From Vermamoeba vermiformis (taxonomy: Eukaryota > Tubulinea > Echinamoebida): a DNA stretch of 64,000 nucleotides. The notes under the pieces were generated by a model. The model saw nothing but the letters and a program-made list of their open reading frames with translations, ran no database searches and was not told the origin of the DNA. Where the stretch lies: NCBI GenBank assembly GCA_045837725.1, contig JBEWZL010000216.1, positions 425,671-489,670 of the forward strand. Reading direction: 5' to 3'. Shown in pieces: positions 50,471 to 61,615 of the stretch (within the stretch, counting starts at the first letter, position 1; each line of letters starts with the position of its first letter). A program made the position numbers and the translations under genes.

Positions 50471-53400
50471 ATGGCTCGTCCAATTCACTTCGCCTTAGGG
50501 CTGATAATATGGGCGATCTCATTATCGACATTAGTAGCGGCAACCAGGTAAGTCACAACGCAACTCACGTTCAATTAAGTTATTAACATCGGATCGTTAG
50601 CTGTTCGGCAGACTGGGAGTGCCATAAGAACGAATACTGCAACAATAAGATATGCACTACGGCAGCAGGAGCGTCAGTAGATTCATTTTATCCATTTGGA
50701 TTGATCAACGGTACGTTCTCTTAACGAAGAAAATAGTTTTATTAACAAATGATCAGGCGATAAATCTTTGTACGGCGACGATGGCAAAGCGATAATTACA
50801 TCAAGCTTTAAGTTTCCGTTTGCTGGCACGACATACAGCTACGTGTTTATCAGCAGCAATGGTGTGATTTCATTGGGCACGGACAAAGACGCGCCGTTCA
50901 ATAACTTGGACCCGCGTGCATTCCCCGTGGAGAATGCGACCTTGATAGCACCTCTTTGGCTCGATTATGGTAAGTAATGTTATCGCTGTGTCATGGTCAC
51001 GAGCTGTCATTGACGGACTATCCCTAGACAATCGCGAGCCATTGGCTAATGGAGCTAATTCCATATTTTACCGGGTCGAAACGGATCCAGTGATGCTCAC
51101 TCAAGTAAGCAGTGACATCAATACTGCGTTCGGAACGACAAGCTTCAGTGCTACTGACGCGGTAATTGCGACATGGTTTAAAGTGGCCAAGTGGAAGCGA
51201 AGCACGGACCTGTTGAATACGTTCCAAGTAGTGCTTGCCACGAGCGGATCCGAGAGTTACGTTATCTTCTTCTACAATCGTAAGTACTTTGAATAGTAAT
51301 CAGTTCATATACTCATCATCTCGGACAGACATCGGTACGGTGAAGGTTCATGGCCTTTATGCTCGCGCTGGCTTCAACTCTAATTCTGGCGGTGTTACTA
51401 GCGCTGACTTCGAGTTGACCGGCAGTGGCACTGCGCAAGTGGCCACCTCATTAGAACAATCAACCAACTCCAATACCACTGGCCGCTGGATGTACAAAGT
51501 TGATAGCACGAGTATCAAAGATCCCACAGGTGTCATCGCCACGCCACCTCCAACCCCGGTCGGTCCTTCACCACCCGTGTCCGTGACTACTTCTCGCCGC
51601 GATGTCGGTAGTGCACTTACAACCGATGCACCCTTCTTCCCCTTTTTGATGGACCACTCGATAACTCCACCCGCAAGCTTGTTGGGACCAATCAGCAAGC
51701 CTTATCCGACCAACTCGTGGCACACGAATATGTGGCTCAATCAAGGCAACATGCCTATCGTCACAAGCCCATACATCATTGAAGTGCGCAACACGGGAGT
51801 TCAAATGAGCTACTCGCCCCGTACATTCCAAGCCAGTGGTGGATACACGGTTTTCACCGAAAACTTCGCCATGCTGGTGAGCGAAACAATTGCTCAGCGC
51901 CGAGTGTTGGACTGGGACCTGTTGAGCGTCACATTGATTTGGTCGAACAATCAGCCTACTACTTACGACCCCAACACTATCAATTACGGAACTCGTGCCA
52001 GTTCGATGATTGCCCCATTAGTACAAGGCAGCCCGTACATTACTACCAAGTGGAGTGGTCTCACACCCGTAATCACAACTGCACACGCAATCTTGTCTAT
52101 CAACGGAGGAACTGGCACTTCATTCACTGGAACCAAATTCAAGTTTGTGCTGAACAATGGGCAAACTTGGATTTTGTACGCAAGCAATACCATTACATTC
52201 ACGCTCTCTGGCAGCACTCTTACCGCTACGAGCACATACGAAGGTGTTCTTCGCGCTGCATGCATGACCGACGCTAGCTTCGAGTCAGTTCTCGATCAGT
52301 ACAAGAACAGTATTCCCATCGCTTCGAAAGTTGGCTGGGCCGCCTCTGGCAACACAGCGGTCATCGAGTTCGAATATGTTACTGAAGATGATTCAGATCC
52401 ACTCATGATGACCCTCCCACATCACCGCGATATGATGTCTGGTGTCACCTACGTCATGCCTGAAGCTTACGTGACAATGAAAGGAAAGATGAGCGGATTG
52501 GTTGGCAAAACTTGGAAGATGAACGAACAACTCACGACGATCACTTGGGGTGCTGCTCGAAGCGTCCCTTCGCAATACACAGACGCAATCCGCGCCGCAC
52601 TTCAGTCTGACCAAACTTTGACCCAGACTGCTAGTGACACGTACGCCAGCGGCAAGAACTTGGCGGCTATGGCCCGCCTCATTCTAATTGCAGACGAAAT
52701 TGGCGAAACCACCATTGCATCGAGCATTCGCGATCGATTGAAGACTTTGCTCGAGAAATGGTTCAACAGCCAAACTTCAGACACTTTTGTTTACGACAGA
52801 ACGTGGGGTGGTGTAACTTCTTCGAACAGCATCAAGGACAGCGGCCAAGATTATGGTATTGGCAACTACAACGACGTTCACTTCCATTTGGGCTATTTTG
52901 TTTACGCAGCAGCGGCAGTGGCCAAGAGTGACTCTGCATGGGCTGCAAAGTGGGCTCCAGCAGTCAATGATCTGATTCGTGGCTATGCCAATCCAGTGCA
53001 CGACACTTACTTCCCAGTCACCCGAATGAAAGATTGGTTCGTTGGTCACTCTTGGGCCTCTGGTTTATTCGAATTTGGTGACATTAAGAACCAAGAGTCG
53101 TCATCAGAGTCAATCAACGCTTATTACGGCATGTATCTTTGGGGCCTAGCGACAAACAGCGCAAACTTGCGCGATCTTGGTCGTGTGATGCTCGCGCAAG
53201 AGATTCGTTCCACGAAGAAGTACTGGCACATGGACAACAAATCAAACGAGATCTACGATCAAGTCTTTGCTGATAATGGCTGCGTGGGCATGGTTTGGGG
53301 CATGAAAGTTGATTTCGCCACGTGGTTCGGTTTGAACATCGAATACATTGTCGGCATTCAAATGATGCCCTTCACTCCGATCTCCGAAGAGTACTTGACC

Positions 53401-53610
53401 TCCACTTGGATCAACACCGTTTATCCATCGCTGTCTACTGCTCTCACGCGCAGCACACCTGTACTTGAAGATGGCTGGAAGGGCTTTATTTTCATGGCAC
53501 AAGCTGTGTTGGATCGTGCAACCGCGTGGACGAATATCAACACACTGTCTAATTGGGATAATGGCAATAGTAAGACGAACGCTTTGTATTGGGTGGCAAC
53601 ACGGCAGTAA
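50471..53610 (+). CDS. Secreted NIDO-domain + GH81 endo-1,3-beta-glucanase
   Basis: Five exons (50471-50547, 50601-50710, 50757-50969, 51028-51279, 51329-53610), 977 residues. A signal peptide (MARPIHFALGLIIWAISLST) precedes a small Cys-rich module (CSADWECHKNEYCNNKIC, about 27-45). Then comes a NIDO-like domain (SFKFPFAGTTYSYVFISSNG, LIAPLWLDY, up to about residue 240), a Pro-rich linker, and a GH81 domain from about 320 (LGPISKPYPTNSWHTNMWL...). GH81 cleaves laminarin-type beta-1,3-glucan by inversion; DYGIGNYNDVHFHLGYFVYA and QESSSESINAYYGMYLW hold the conserved acidic catalytic region. It likely attacks fungal or algal walls, or the organism's own cyst wall. AATAAA at 53623-53628. Confidence 0.93.
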
Positions 53611-54173
53611 CAACTTGTTGTAAATAAAAATTGATTTTTAATATTAATTGAACAATACCAGCAAAGAAACACAATGAACTAACTCTATGAAAGTCGAAGT
53701 TACTCGTAAATGAATTGTTAAGGACGAAAACACCAAAGATTTGGTAAGCCTTTTGGATCTTGCGTAACCTTATTATAGCCCGTAACCTAAATACAAATTG
53801 TAAAATTGAAATTAATTTAATACGTCAAAATTTGGTTACGTTAACCAGATCGGTGGTCGTTCATCTGCTTTCGAAAAGGAAAACCGAGCCAAAAAATGGT
53901 CTGACCTTGGCCGAGATTTTTTATTGGCCAATTTTCGTAATTACGCGATCCATTTTTGTTAGTAATAATAAATAAATAATTTGTTTTGTGAAGTAAATAA
54001 TTATTTGGTGCAGGACAATTTCACCGAACTATTTCGATCTCGTGATCTGTCAAATCGGTCATTAGCTATTACAAGTTACGAAGGTAGTTTAGTTGATTTA
54101 AGATTTAGTTTTTTGTCAAAATTAATTTGTATTTTGCCAACTAATACACTTCGCTCCCTAGGCACTGACAACA
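53611..54173. other. Intergenic, no gene seen
   Basis: 563 AT-rich bases at the change from the gene-dense part of the window to the repeat-rich end. A short frame at 53981-54304 overlaps the F-box gene in another phase and is a shadow. Confidence 0.5.
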
Positions 54174-54591
54174 ATGCTTCCAGTTTTGCCCACCGAAATT
54201 ATAACAAACCAAATATTGCCTCTCACCCCGACAGAGTCGCTCTTCGTGTCTCGTCACTACCACAATATTGCCCTGACCTTACTAGCACCAACAGATCCCT
54301 GTAAATTTTCTTGCCAATTAACAACATTCATTCGTTTTAAGGCTGTGCGATCTGCCTCTGTGCTGCTCTCTCTTCTTGATAGATCCAAGCCTTTCCCACA
54401 ATGACGCATTTCTTGCAGCAGTCCAGTCAAAAAATGAAGACCTACTGCGGCAACTCGTCGAACATCCGCGTTTTGATGTTAACAGCATGATACATCAAGA
54501 CAATCGCCTATCTCAAACACCTTTAGAATGTCATATCTGTTTCAAAGTCCTTGTGTTGAACCTGAGCATTGCAATCAACCTGTATATTTGA
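54174..54591 (+). CDS. Short F-box / ankyrin-like gene, probably truncated
   Basis: Two exons (54174-54300, 54383-54591), 111 residues. The N-terminus LPTEIITNQILP...LFVSRHYHNIA looks like an F-box, which docks on SKP1 in an SCF ubiquitin ligase. The second exon gives one ankyrin-like unit (HNDAFLAAVQSKNEDLLRQLVEH, split here as positions 53-75, then PRFDVNS). After RLSQTPL, where a second ankyrin helix should start, the sequence changes character and runs antisense into the neighbouring gene, whose last 69 bases it overlaps. Probably the 5' remnant of a longer F-box/ankyrin gene. Confidence 0.55.
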
Positions 54592-55573
54592 AATGTGATC
54601 AACTGGCTGTTGGGAGTTGTGCTCTAGATGATTTAAGCGTTCCATCATGGCCTGTTGTTGAGTCATTATAGTGGACAACATTTTTTGCAAGGAAGCACTG
54701 GAGTCCTCAGTAGGAGCAGTGCTTTGGGTTTTTGTGTGAATCTCTGGAATATTGGTGCTGGTTTCTATTGGGGTTGTGCTGTCAATGCTCACTGATGGCT
54801 TGCGTGGAGTAACTTTCTTTTGCTAAACAGGAATCTCATCAGAGCTACTATTTGAGTCCTCTACTGTCTTGTTAGTATTTGGGCAATGTTTTCGCAGAAC
54901 CTTTCGCTTCTTCTTTGGAGTATCTTCACTGTGTGTAGTTGCCTGGCGCTTTCTGGCAGCAGAACGAGTTTCTACATGTGTAGGCTCTTTTGGAGGTTGA
55001 CTTTGCTTTTGATGTTTGGCAGGTTTGCTAGCCTTGGGAGTAGGACCAGTTATTTTCTGTTCACACCATTTGTCGAACAGTTGATTAACATAGTGCTTTT
55101 CTTGCTCTGTCAAAATGCGATGTACTTTCTATTGACAAGTGGTTAGAAACATGGTGATGTGATTGTAAACTTACTGTATACTCTTTCAAATGAAATTCCT
55201 TGATTGTTGCTGTCTTCAAGCAGCAAGCAACAATGTACTTATTGTGGCCTTCAAATCCCCGCAATATTCCAACAACAATCCACTCTTCATTGTCGCACTT
55301 GATTATGTCATCAATGCAATAAGAGAGTATGCCCTTGTGATCGAGTACCTCTTCGTACAGTGTTGAGTGGGCAAGGCAAATATCTTGTGAAGCATACCAA
55401 GTCAATCCATCAGCTTCAATTTGGATAGGGTGCTATAATAAACGGCGATATCAATTTGGATTTGATTACAGAAAAACTAAGTGAGAGCATTTGAACACTG
55501 ATCGTTTGCATTAGCATACCTGATTTGTTTGCATGTCTGATTTGCCACTTGTTGCTGTGGTGCTCATGGGCAT
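54523..55573 (-). CDS. Orphan nuclear-type protein with PKKKRKV signal
   Basis: Four exons read leftwards (55573-55520, 55432-55175, 55128-54865, 54822-54523), 291 residues. The last intron (54823-54864, 42 bases, a multiple of three) is proposed because it removes a TAG and leaves both sides in frame; its GTAGAG donor is not ideal, so the protein may instead stop at about residue 205. The N-terminal half is a compact domain (GLTWYASQDICLAHSTL...EWIVVGILRGFEGHNKY...) that reads like a small chromatin-type beta barrel but is not recognised. Then comes a Lys/Pro-rich segment with an exact PKKKRKV nuclear-localisation motif, and a C-terminal helix (MMERLNHLEHN). Codon use is more AT-ending than in the genes to the left, suggesting a recent arrival or an accessory-element gene. 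Confidence 0.6.
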
Positions 55574-56504
55574 TGTGGTAGATCTGATCTGAAAAAAAAC
55601 TCAATAAATTGGTGTTGCATAAACTCACAAACGATTGATCTATTAAGAGTTATATGGTTCCCTGGGAAAAACACACTCTGTCGCTCTAATTCTGCCCTGC
55701 GCTAACCTCTTCAATGCCCTTTCTTTCACACATTTAAAACTTGTGCTATCTCAGAAATATTTTATAAAATTCTCAGAGGATCAAGTGTTTTACGAATACA
55801 TGTAAGATATTAATTGAACAGTAGGACGAAACAAAGTCTGGTTGGTTCGATTTGGATGTGAAAGTAAAAAGTGCAGGAAAAGAAGTGAAAATATGTGGCA
55901 GTGCAGAATTATGGAGCAGCAAAAACATTTTATAGCGACAGGGCACACGTGTTTTTCCAATATAATATTGATATTATTACAGTCGCGGCCAAAAGTATCG
56001 CCCCGTCACTTGACGAGGGCCATTACCAGTTTTGAAGAGGTAGACTATGAAGATATCCTATTGAAAATATATGCCAGCTCTGATAGTATTTTTCATTATA
56101 TTTGCATAGCTGGCAAACATTGGTGAAGGTTGTTTTGGTCAAACGAATGTTTCCGAGCCATAAAATCCGCGAAAAGCAGTTTTTGATTTTTAACTGCTTA
56201 GAGAGGAGTCCAATCAAACTGCTACTAATACATATGGGTAGTACAAGTACCTTGTCAATTCAGAAAAATATGCTGAACACTGGAAGAGGTTAGGTCCTGG
56301 AGGAATAAATTGCCGCAAATTAATTCCATTTGCCGAACCCCATTTCCGCAGTTGTGCCGAAACTTTCGCAAGATTCATATATACTACAGGGCTTGGCCAA
56401 ACAGGGCTAGCCCTAAAAATTATCCAAAAAGTTTTGTAAAGTCAACTTTTCTGGCAGTTTTTCAACCAAGAGTTCGACATTGAGCAATTGCACAAGTGTG
56501 AGCA
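55574..56504. other. AT-rich stretch with a possible element remnant
   Basis: No intact gene. On the + strand 55842-55965 a frame (RFGCESKKCRKRSENMWQC..., with HFIATGHTC downstream) has a Cys/His spacing that recalls the N-terminal zinc modules of some mobile-element proteins, and 55985-56126 continues in a similar style. It is short and broken. I cannot assign a family. Confidence 0.3.
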
Positions 56505-56830
56505 AGAGTTGTAGAGTGCTAACGAGAGTTGCTGAGCACTAATGAGAGTCACTGAGTGCTAATGAGAGTCACCGCAAGCTAACAGGAGTCGCTGAGTAGC
56601 GAGAGTTGCTGAGCGCTAACAAGTCACCAAGTGCTAACGAGAGTTGCTGCACACTAATGGGAGTCGCCAAGCGCTAATGGGAGTCGCCGAGCGCTAACGA
56701 GAGTTGCCGAGCACTAGTGAGAGTCGCCAAGCACTAATGAGAGTCACAGAGCACTAACAAGACTAGCCGAGCACTAGCGAGAGTTGCCGAGCACTAACTA
56801 GAGTCGCCAAGAGTTAATTTGAGTTGAGGG
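56505..56830. repeat. 20-base minisatellite, about 16 diverged copies
   Basis: Tandem units of about 20 bases with consensus GAGCACTAATGAGAGTCGCC. Copies near 56690-56760 are in exact 20-base register; outer copies are shorter or diverged (for example GAGTAGCGAGAGTTGCT). Every unit keeps GAGAGT or GGGAGT and CTAA/CTAG. Confidence 0.9.
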
Positions 56831-56938
56831 CTGACAAGAGTAATTACACACCAGAGAGATTAAATGTTGAAAGAGTTTATTCATTTTACAATATAACAAG
56901 TTAGAATAAAACAACAACTGTACTGGTAAGGGCAAAAC
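56831..56938. other. Spacer between minisatellite and hairpin array
   Basis: AT-rich, no feature apart from a short decayed minisatellite unit at its left edge. Confidence 0.4.
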
Positions 56939-57456
56939 TATGACCACAATGGTCACAACTGAAATTAAAGTCCTTTACAGTTGTCTCTAGCAGGAAATGA
57001 TGTAAATTTAAGTCTTTCAAGGTTGTCTCCACAGGGAGACGATGTAAAAAAAACAAAGTTTAAAACTTCGTGACCACAGTGGTCACGAGCTAAGAAAATT
57101 GATGTCACGTCATTGGAGGTCGTCTCCACGGGGAGACGATGTCTGAAAAAACTAAGTCCGATAGAGGTCGTCTCCACGAGGAGACGATGTCTAAAAAAAC
57201 TAAGTCCTACAGAGGTCGTCTCCACAGGGAGACGATGTTAAAAAAAATTAAAGTCCTGCAAGGCCGATGTAACAAAAAAACTAAGTCCCACTTCGTGACC
57301 GCACTGGTCACGAACTAAGAAAAATTAAAGTCCCTTGAGGTCGTCTCCACAGGGAGACGATGTAAAAAAATTCAAAGTCCCTTGAGGTCGTCTCCACAGG
57401 GAGACGATGTAAAAAATTCAAACTCGAAAAACTTCGTGACCGCACTGGTCACGAAC
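56939..57456. repeat. Array of perfect hairpins of two types
   Basis: Type A is GTCGTCTCCACAGGGAGACG and close variants, a 7-base stem (CGTCTCC/GGAGACG) with a short loop. Good copies start near 57021, 57118, 57166, 57214, 57339 and 57386, with decayed ones near 56978 and 57260; spacing is 47-48 bases within runs. Type B is CGTGACC...GGTCACG with a 5-6 base middle, near 56939, 57068, 57292 and 57433. Between hairpins lie A-rich spacers with AAAGTCC or CTAAGTCC. Stems are kept while loops vary. Confidence 0.9.
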
Positions 57457-58430
57457 TACAACAAAAAACAATCAAAATAACTTACAATTTAGTGGGCAGG
57501 CGTGATCTATTGGAGCCATAACTCGTAACTAGTGACGACACGAGCGAGACTCGTAGTTACAATCATGCCGTCACTACTTGCGATGAGGCTCACTTAACTT
57601 ACTAAGATTTTACAAGCAAATGGCAGAACGATCCGCACTTGAAGCGTTGTCCAAAGACACCACGTTGCCAGAGCTACCTCGTCTTGTTACGAAGCACGAC
57701 TGTAATTTAAGAATAAATATTATTATCTGTTGCTACCTTGCGGGTAAATAAAATTAATACGCGTTGTTGTGGTTGTGGTTGCAACGTAAAATAATGGTAA
57801 CGAACCGAAAAGGAAATCTTGCCATTCAACTGACAAATAAGATTTATTCTTTGGATTTTCTGCCGATATTTCCTGTCACGTGTGTGATTTCGCCGTTTGT
57901 GCGCAGGGTTCTGCGCTGCGCAGGGCTTAACGACCGTTATTTTTGTCATCAAAACGCACCAAACAAGCACGAAAGACAGTTTCATATGTAACAGTGCTCG
58001 TGTTTGCACTGGCAATGGTCACCAATTATTTTACTTCAGCTGATCCAAATCAAAATTAAATCGTTTATCTTGCGCAAAGGTAGCTACCACGATTTCTCTG
58101 TAATTATGTTAGTCGCAGCGCACGAGACGGCATTGCTGTAGCTGCTCGCGTTGCTGATAATTTACCCTCCCGCCCAAATCTGATTTGAAATTTTTGAAAG
58201 TCACCGCAGGACATTAACGAATAACCTTTTTTTTGCTGTTGATTTGCGGGATTTTGACCACGAGTCGCCTTGTGGTGTAATTAATTTTGACAGTTAACAC
58301 TCGTGCACAGGGTTTATCAAACAGAACGAACGGTCTCTCGCGGAGATCGGAGTAAATCTGTTTTTGCAAAGAAATGATGTAATAAACTCAACCACAAAGT
58401 GAGGAATTATTTTTTCTTATTTATTTATTC
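57457..58430. other. No gene seen
   Basis: About 970 bases between the hairpin array and the spliced non-coding array. It includes a longer imperfect inverted repeat near 57523-57556 (AACTCGTAAC against GTAGTTAC-like bases) and a GC-rich patch near 57900 (TGCGCAGGGTTCTGCGCTGCGCAGG). No sustained reading frame. Confidence 0.4.
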
Positions 58431-58439
58431 TAGTTACAA

Positions 58440-58640
58440 TATGCAAGTAACGCGTCACGCAACAGAAGATGTTCAGCACGAGCTATTTTGGCTGTGGAAT
58501 TGAAAATTAGATGTGAACTTAGATTCGCATCAGATCGACCACAAGGGTCGAGTTATTATTATTGTTATTGTTATTATTGATAGTAAACACGCGCCCTGCG
58601 ACAATCAGCGTCGTTGCAGCGCGAGACAATGAACGAGCAA
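58440..58640 (+). repeat. Leader repeat, copy A
   Basis: First of three diverged copies of a leader: a TTCAGC...GAG..TAT stretch, then CGCATCAGATCGACC with the hairpin TCGACC-ACAAG-GGTCGA at 58535-58552, a TTATTATTG run, and CAGCGTCGTTGCAGCGCGAGAC ending near 58630 (22 bases; key core GCGTCGTT and GCGCGAGAC). A second hairpin GATCGAGCTTCGTGCTCG follows at 59210-59229. Confidence 0.8.
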
Positions 58641-59554
58641 GGATTGCACGAATCTCGGTGCCGAGACCGAGATAATTCAAGGTAATATTTCAAAATATAT
58701 ATAATTCCGTGTGTATAAATATTATATCTTAATTTCAAAATTTTAATTTTCTGTAAACTAAATTGGATTCGGATGCTCGTATTTTATCCGAATTTTCAAA
58801 AAATATCGTTTAGTTAATTGCTATACAATACAACTAACAGGTAATTTTTATTACAGATTGCAATATCAATTTTGTGGCGATCGAATGTTATTTAATTTTG
58901 ATCATTCCTGCGATCACCACCAATGGTCGCTAAGGGTTATTGAGCGCTATTACGCTCGTGCTTTGGTTGGTTCGCGTGGTGGTCACGGAGAGCTTTCTGG
59001 ACTTGATGCCGAGACACCACCCCTGTACTTTGGTTGGTGCTAGTGGTCACAGAGCGCAGTACTTGATCCATGGCCGTGAACCGGATTGCGTTAGACGCAT
59101 CATTATAGTTGGTAAGTTAGTTTTTAATAATATCAATGAATAAGGCGCAAGGAACGCGTCACTTTAAAATTTACCATTACCCTGATACTTTACAATAAAT
59201 TGTTATGCGGATCGAGCTTCGTGCTCGGGTAAAATTAAAATTGCTGTTGTTCATTTTATTAAAACAATATATTAACCCTTATTTAATAGGTTATTGGAAC
59301 AACAGAACTAACACGCGAGTTCTAGATCGAGAGCGAAATCGATCGCTCGCTGACCGGTCAGTGAATGAAGCGTAAGTAGTTTAAGTATTTTATTTTATTG
59401 TTATTTAATATTTTAATTTATTTATGCTTTAGAAATTCACGATGACGGATCTCGAACGCGATCTTCCCGCGTTGACAACTTCAATACATTGATTGAAATA
59501 TAGCACCGTAAGTATTCCTAGCGTTAATATTGAGCAATATTAACGCGTTATGCA

Positions 59555-59745
59555 ATCAGAAATGGCCCAGGCGTACACCGTGCTGTCCGTTCAGCGCGAG
59601 TTATTTGGATGAAAAGTAGAACTTGGATTCGCGTCAGATCGACCACAAGGGTCGAGCTATTTATTATTGATATTGTTATAGTTGATATTCAACACACGTC
59701 AAGCGATAATCCGCGTCGTTCCAGCGCGGCGTTAAGATCTCGCGA
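59555..59745 (+). repeat. Leader repeat, copy B
   Basis: Second copy, with hairpin TCGACC-ACAAG-GGTCGA at about 59638-59655, the TTATTATTG-like run, and GCGTCGTTCCAGCGCG near 59710. Its second hairpin, at 59891-59910, reads GATCGAGCTTCGTACTCG, one stem pair changed. Confidence 0.8.
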
Positions 59746-61393
59746 TCACCTGCACCTAGGCCTTGGAATAGTGATTCGGTAAGTTTTTTTAAATATTAGT
59801 AAGTATATATATATATATATTAAAATAATTGTAGCAAATAGACAATTTCAACTTTTAAATGCAAGAAATTCGAAAATTGATTGTTTCCTAGGATCGAGCT
59901 TCGTACTCGAACCAAATTTAAATTTTCGGTTTTAGACATTTAAATATTCTATATTAATTACAATTATGCAGGTAATTTAAAACGAGTATCGGTTGCGGAG
60001 TTACTGGACTGACAATAGCCCAAGACAAATATACGGTAAGATAATCATACTATTACTTTAATGTTATTAAATGATCTAATGCGTTTATTTAAGTATTACA
60101 ACTTCCTTGGCGATGGCTGATCGTTAACGTGATCTCGCTGAATAAAGTTCGGTCACACGAGTATTCGGCAAAAGGTAAGTACATCAATAATCAATGATAG
60201 TTATTAACTTTTATATTATTAGATTTAATTAAAACGATCTTTTTACGATGATTGAAAAGCGAGGTACGAGATCTTCGAAGTTTTGATGTAGCGCATAGAA
60301 CGCTCTAACAGTAAGTATTCCCGTTTTGTATCGTTATTACAGTTTGCTGATATTAATATTAACATTGAAAAATAGGTTGCAGTGGGCCTCGCGTCGTACA
60401 CAGGATCCGACTTTTAAATTATAATTGCGCGCATCACTCGCGCTTAAAGTAAGTCAAATAGTGTTTTAAATTATTGCATTAAGGTACTAACGTCATTTAT
60501 TTATTATTAGAGCCGTCTTGGATAAATTTGTAGATGGATTCGGTGACGAGATCTAGCGCGTTGAAATTTTTAAATGTGCGAACTGATGGATCGAGGTAAG
60601 GTAAAAAATCGTTTAACCTATCACGTAATAACGTTGTTATAGCCCGATAAGGGTCAGTGTGACCTTTGAGTGCAACAATTCGGATCGACTGCCAGCGGAT
60701 GTTAAAATTTCGCTGCTGATGGCTTTCAAAGTAAGTAAGATACAGTCAATAACGCACTTATTACTTATTTTAATATTCTTTTTTTGTTTAGATGGCCTGT
60801 TTACGTGACGTGGCTTGGCGTTATATCTCGGATCAACCCCGACAAAAGTACGGCTGCGAAATACGAATGTGAGTATATATATATATTGCATTACATAATA
60901 TTTAGAATGTATTAAAATCGTTGTCAATACAGAACATTATGGTGGAAGCGAAAGAATGGACACGAGGCACGCGTGATCTGATCGCGCTCAATATTTTATT
61001 GGTACGAAGAAAAGGCTGGTAAGTATTGAAAATAGATCATATTACATACGTACTAACGCGTTATATTATATAGTGGCTCAATCAGTTGACAGTGCGATGA
61101 AAAACGATCCGCAACTTGAGCGGATTGATTCGAGAACATACTTCCAGAGATTATGTAAGTTAATTTATTGGCTCATAATGATGATGTATTTATTAACATA
61201 TGCTTATATAACCAGAGTCCATTCAATTTACTTACTGAATCCTCGCGGATCGAGAATTAACTATTTTTAGAACGCGTCTAGACCTCACGCGAGCAATTTT
61301 CAATGTAATAGGTTCAGGCAATAATAAACGACTTGTACACAATAAAAGTGCTCCCCATAAAGAGATCTCTCCGTTATTTTTAAATACTTTGAC

Positions 61394-61413
61394 AGATCGA
61401 CCAGAAAGGTCGA
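61394..61413 (+). repeat. Isolated hairpin related to the leader hairpin
   Basis: GATCGACCAGAAAGGTCGAA keeps the TCGACC/GGTCGA stem with another loop, about 100 bases before leader copy C. Confidence 0.7.
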
Positions 61414-61424
61414 AATATTATTTA

Positions 61425-61615
61425 AAAAATGTTAAAGCTGACGGTTTCGCACCGGTTTCAACAGCCGTTCAGCGAGTTATCTAGATGATAAGTTTATGTA
61501 ACTTAGATTCGCATCAGATCGACCACAAGGGTCGAGTTACCGATAGTATTGTTGTTGTGGATAAGCACGCGCCAAACGACATTCAGCGTCGTTCCAGCGC
61601 GAGACTCAATTCAAG
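61425..61615 (+). repeat. Leader repeat, copy C
   Basis: Third copy, closest to copy A over CGCATCAGATCGACCACAAG and the hairpin at about 61518-61535, then GCGTCGTTCCAGCGCGAGAC near 61585. The matching second hairpin at 61761-61783 has decayed (GATCGAGCTTACTGCTCA). Confidence 0.8.

Noticed and set aside
54823-54864. TAG read as a sense codon (reassigned code)
   Set aside because: Many genes here end in TAG (10751, 17565, 18431, 21339, 32780, 36211, 36307, 47448), and a 42-base intron explains this case.
56939-57456. CRISPR array
   Set aside because: Repeats are hairpins with similar A-rich, non-unique spacers, two repeat types are mixed, and the genome is eukaryotic.
58858-59143. Short coding frames in the array
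   Set aside because: Two overlapping frames of 61-67 codons without flanking coding continuity; expected by chance.
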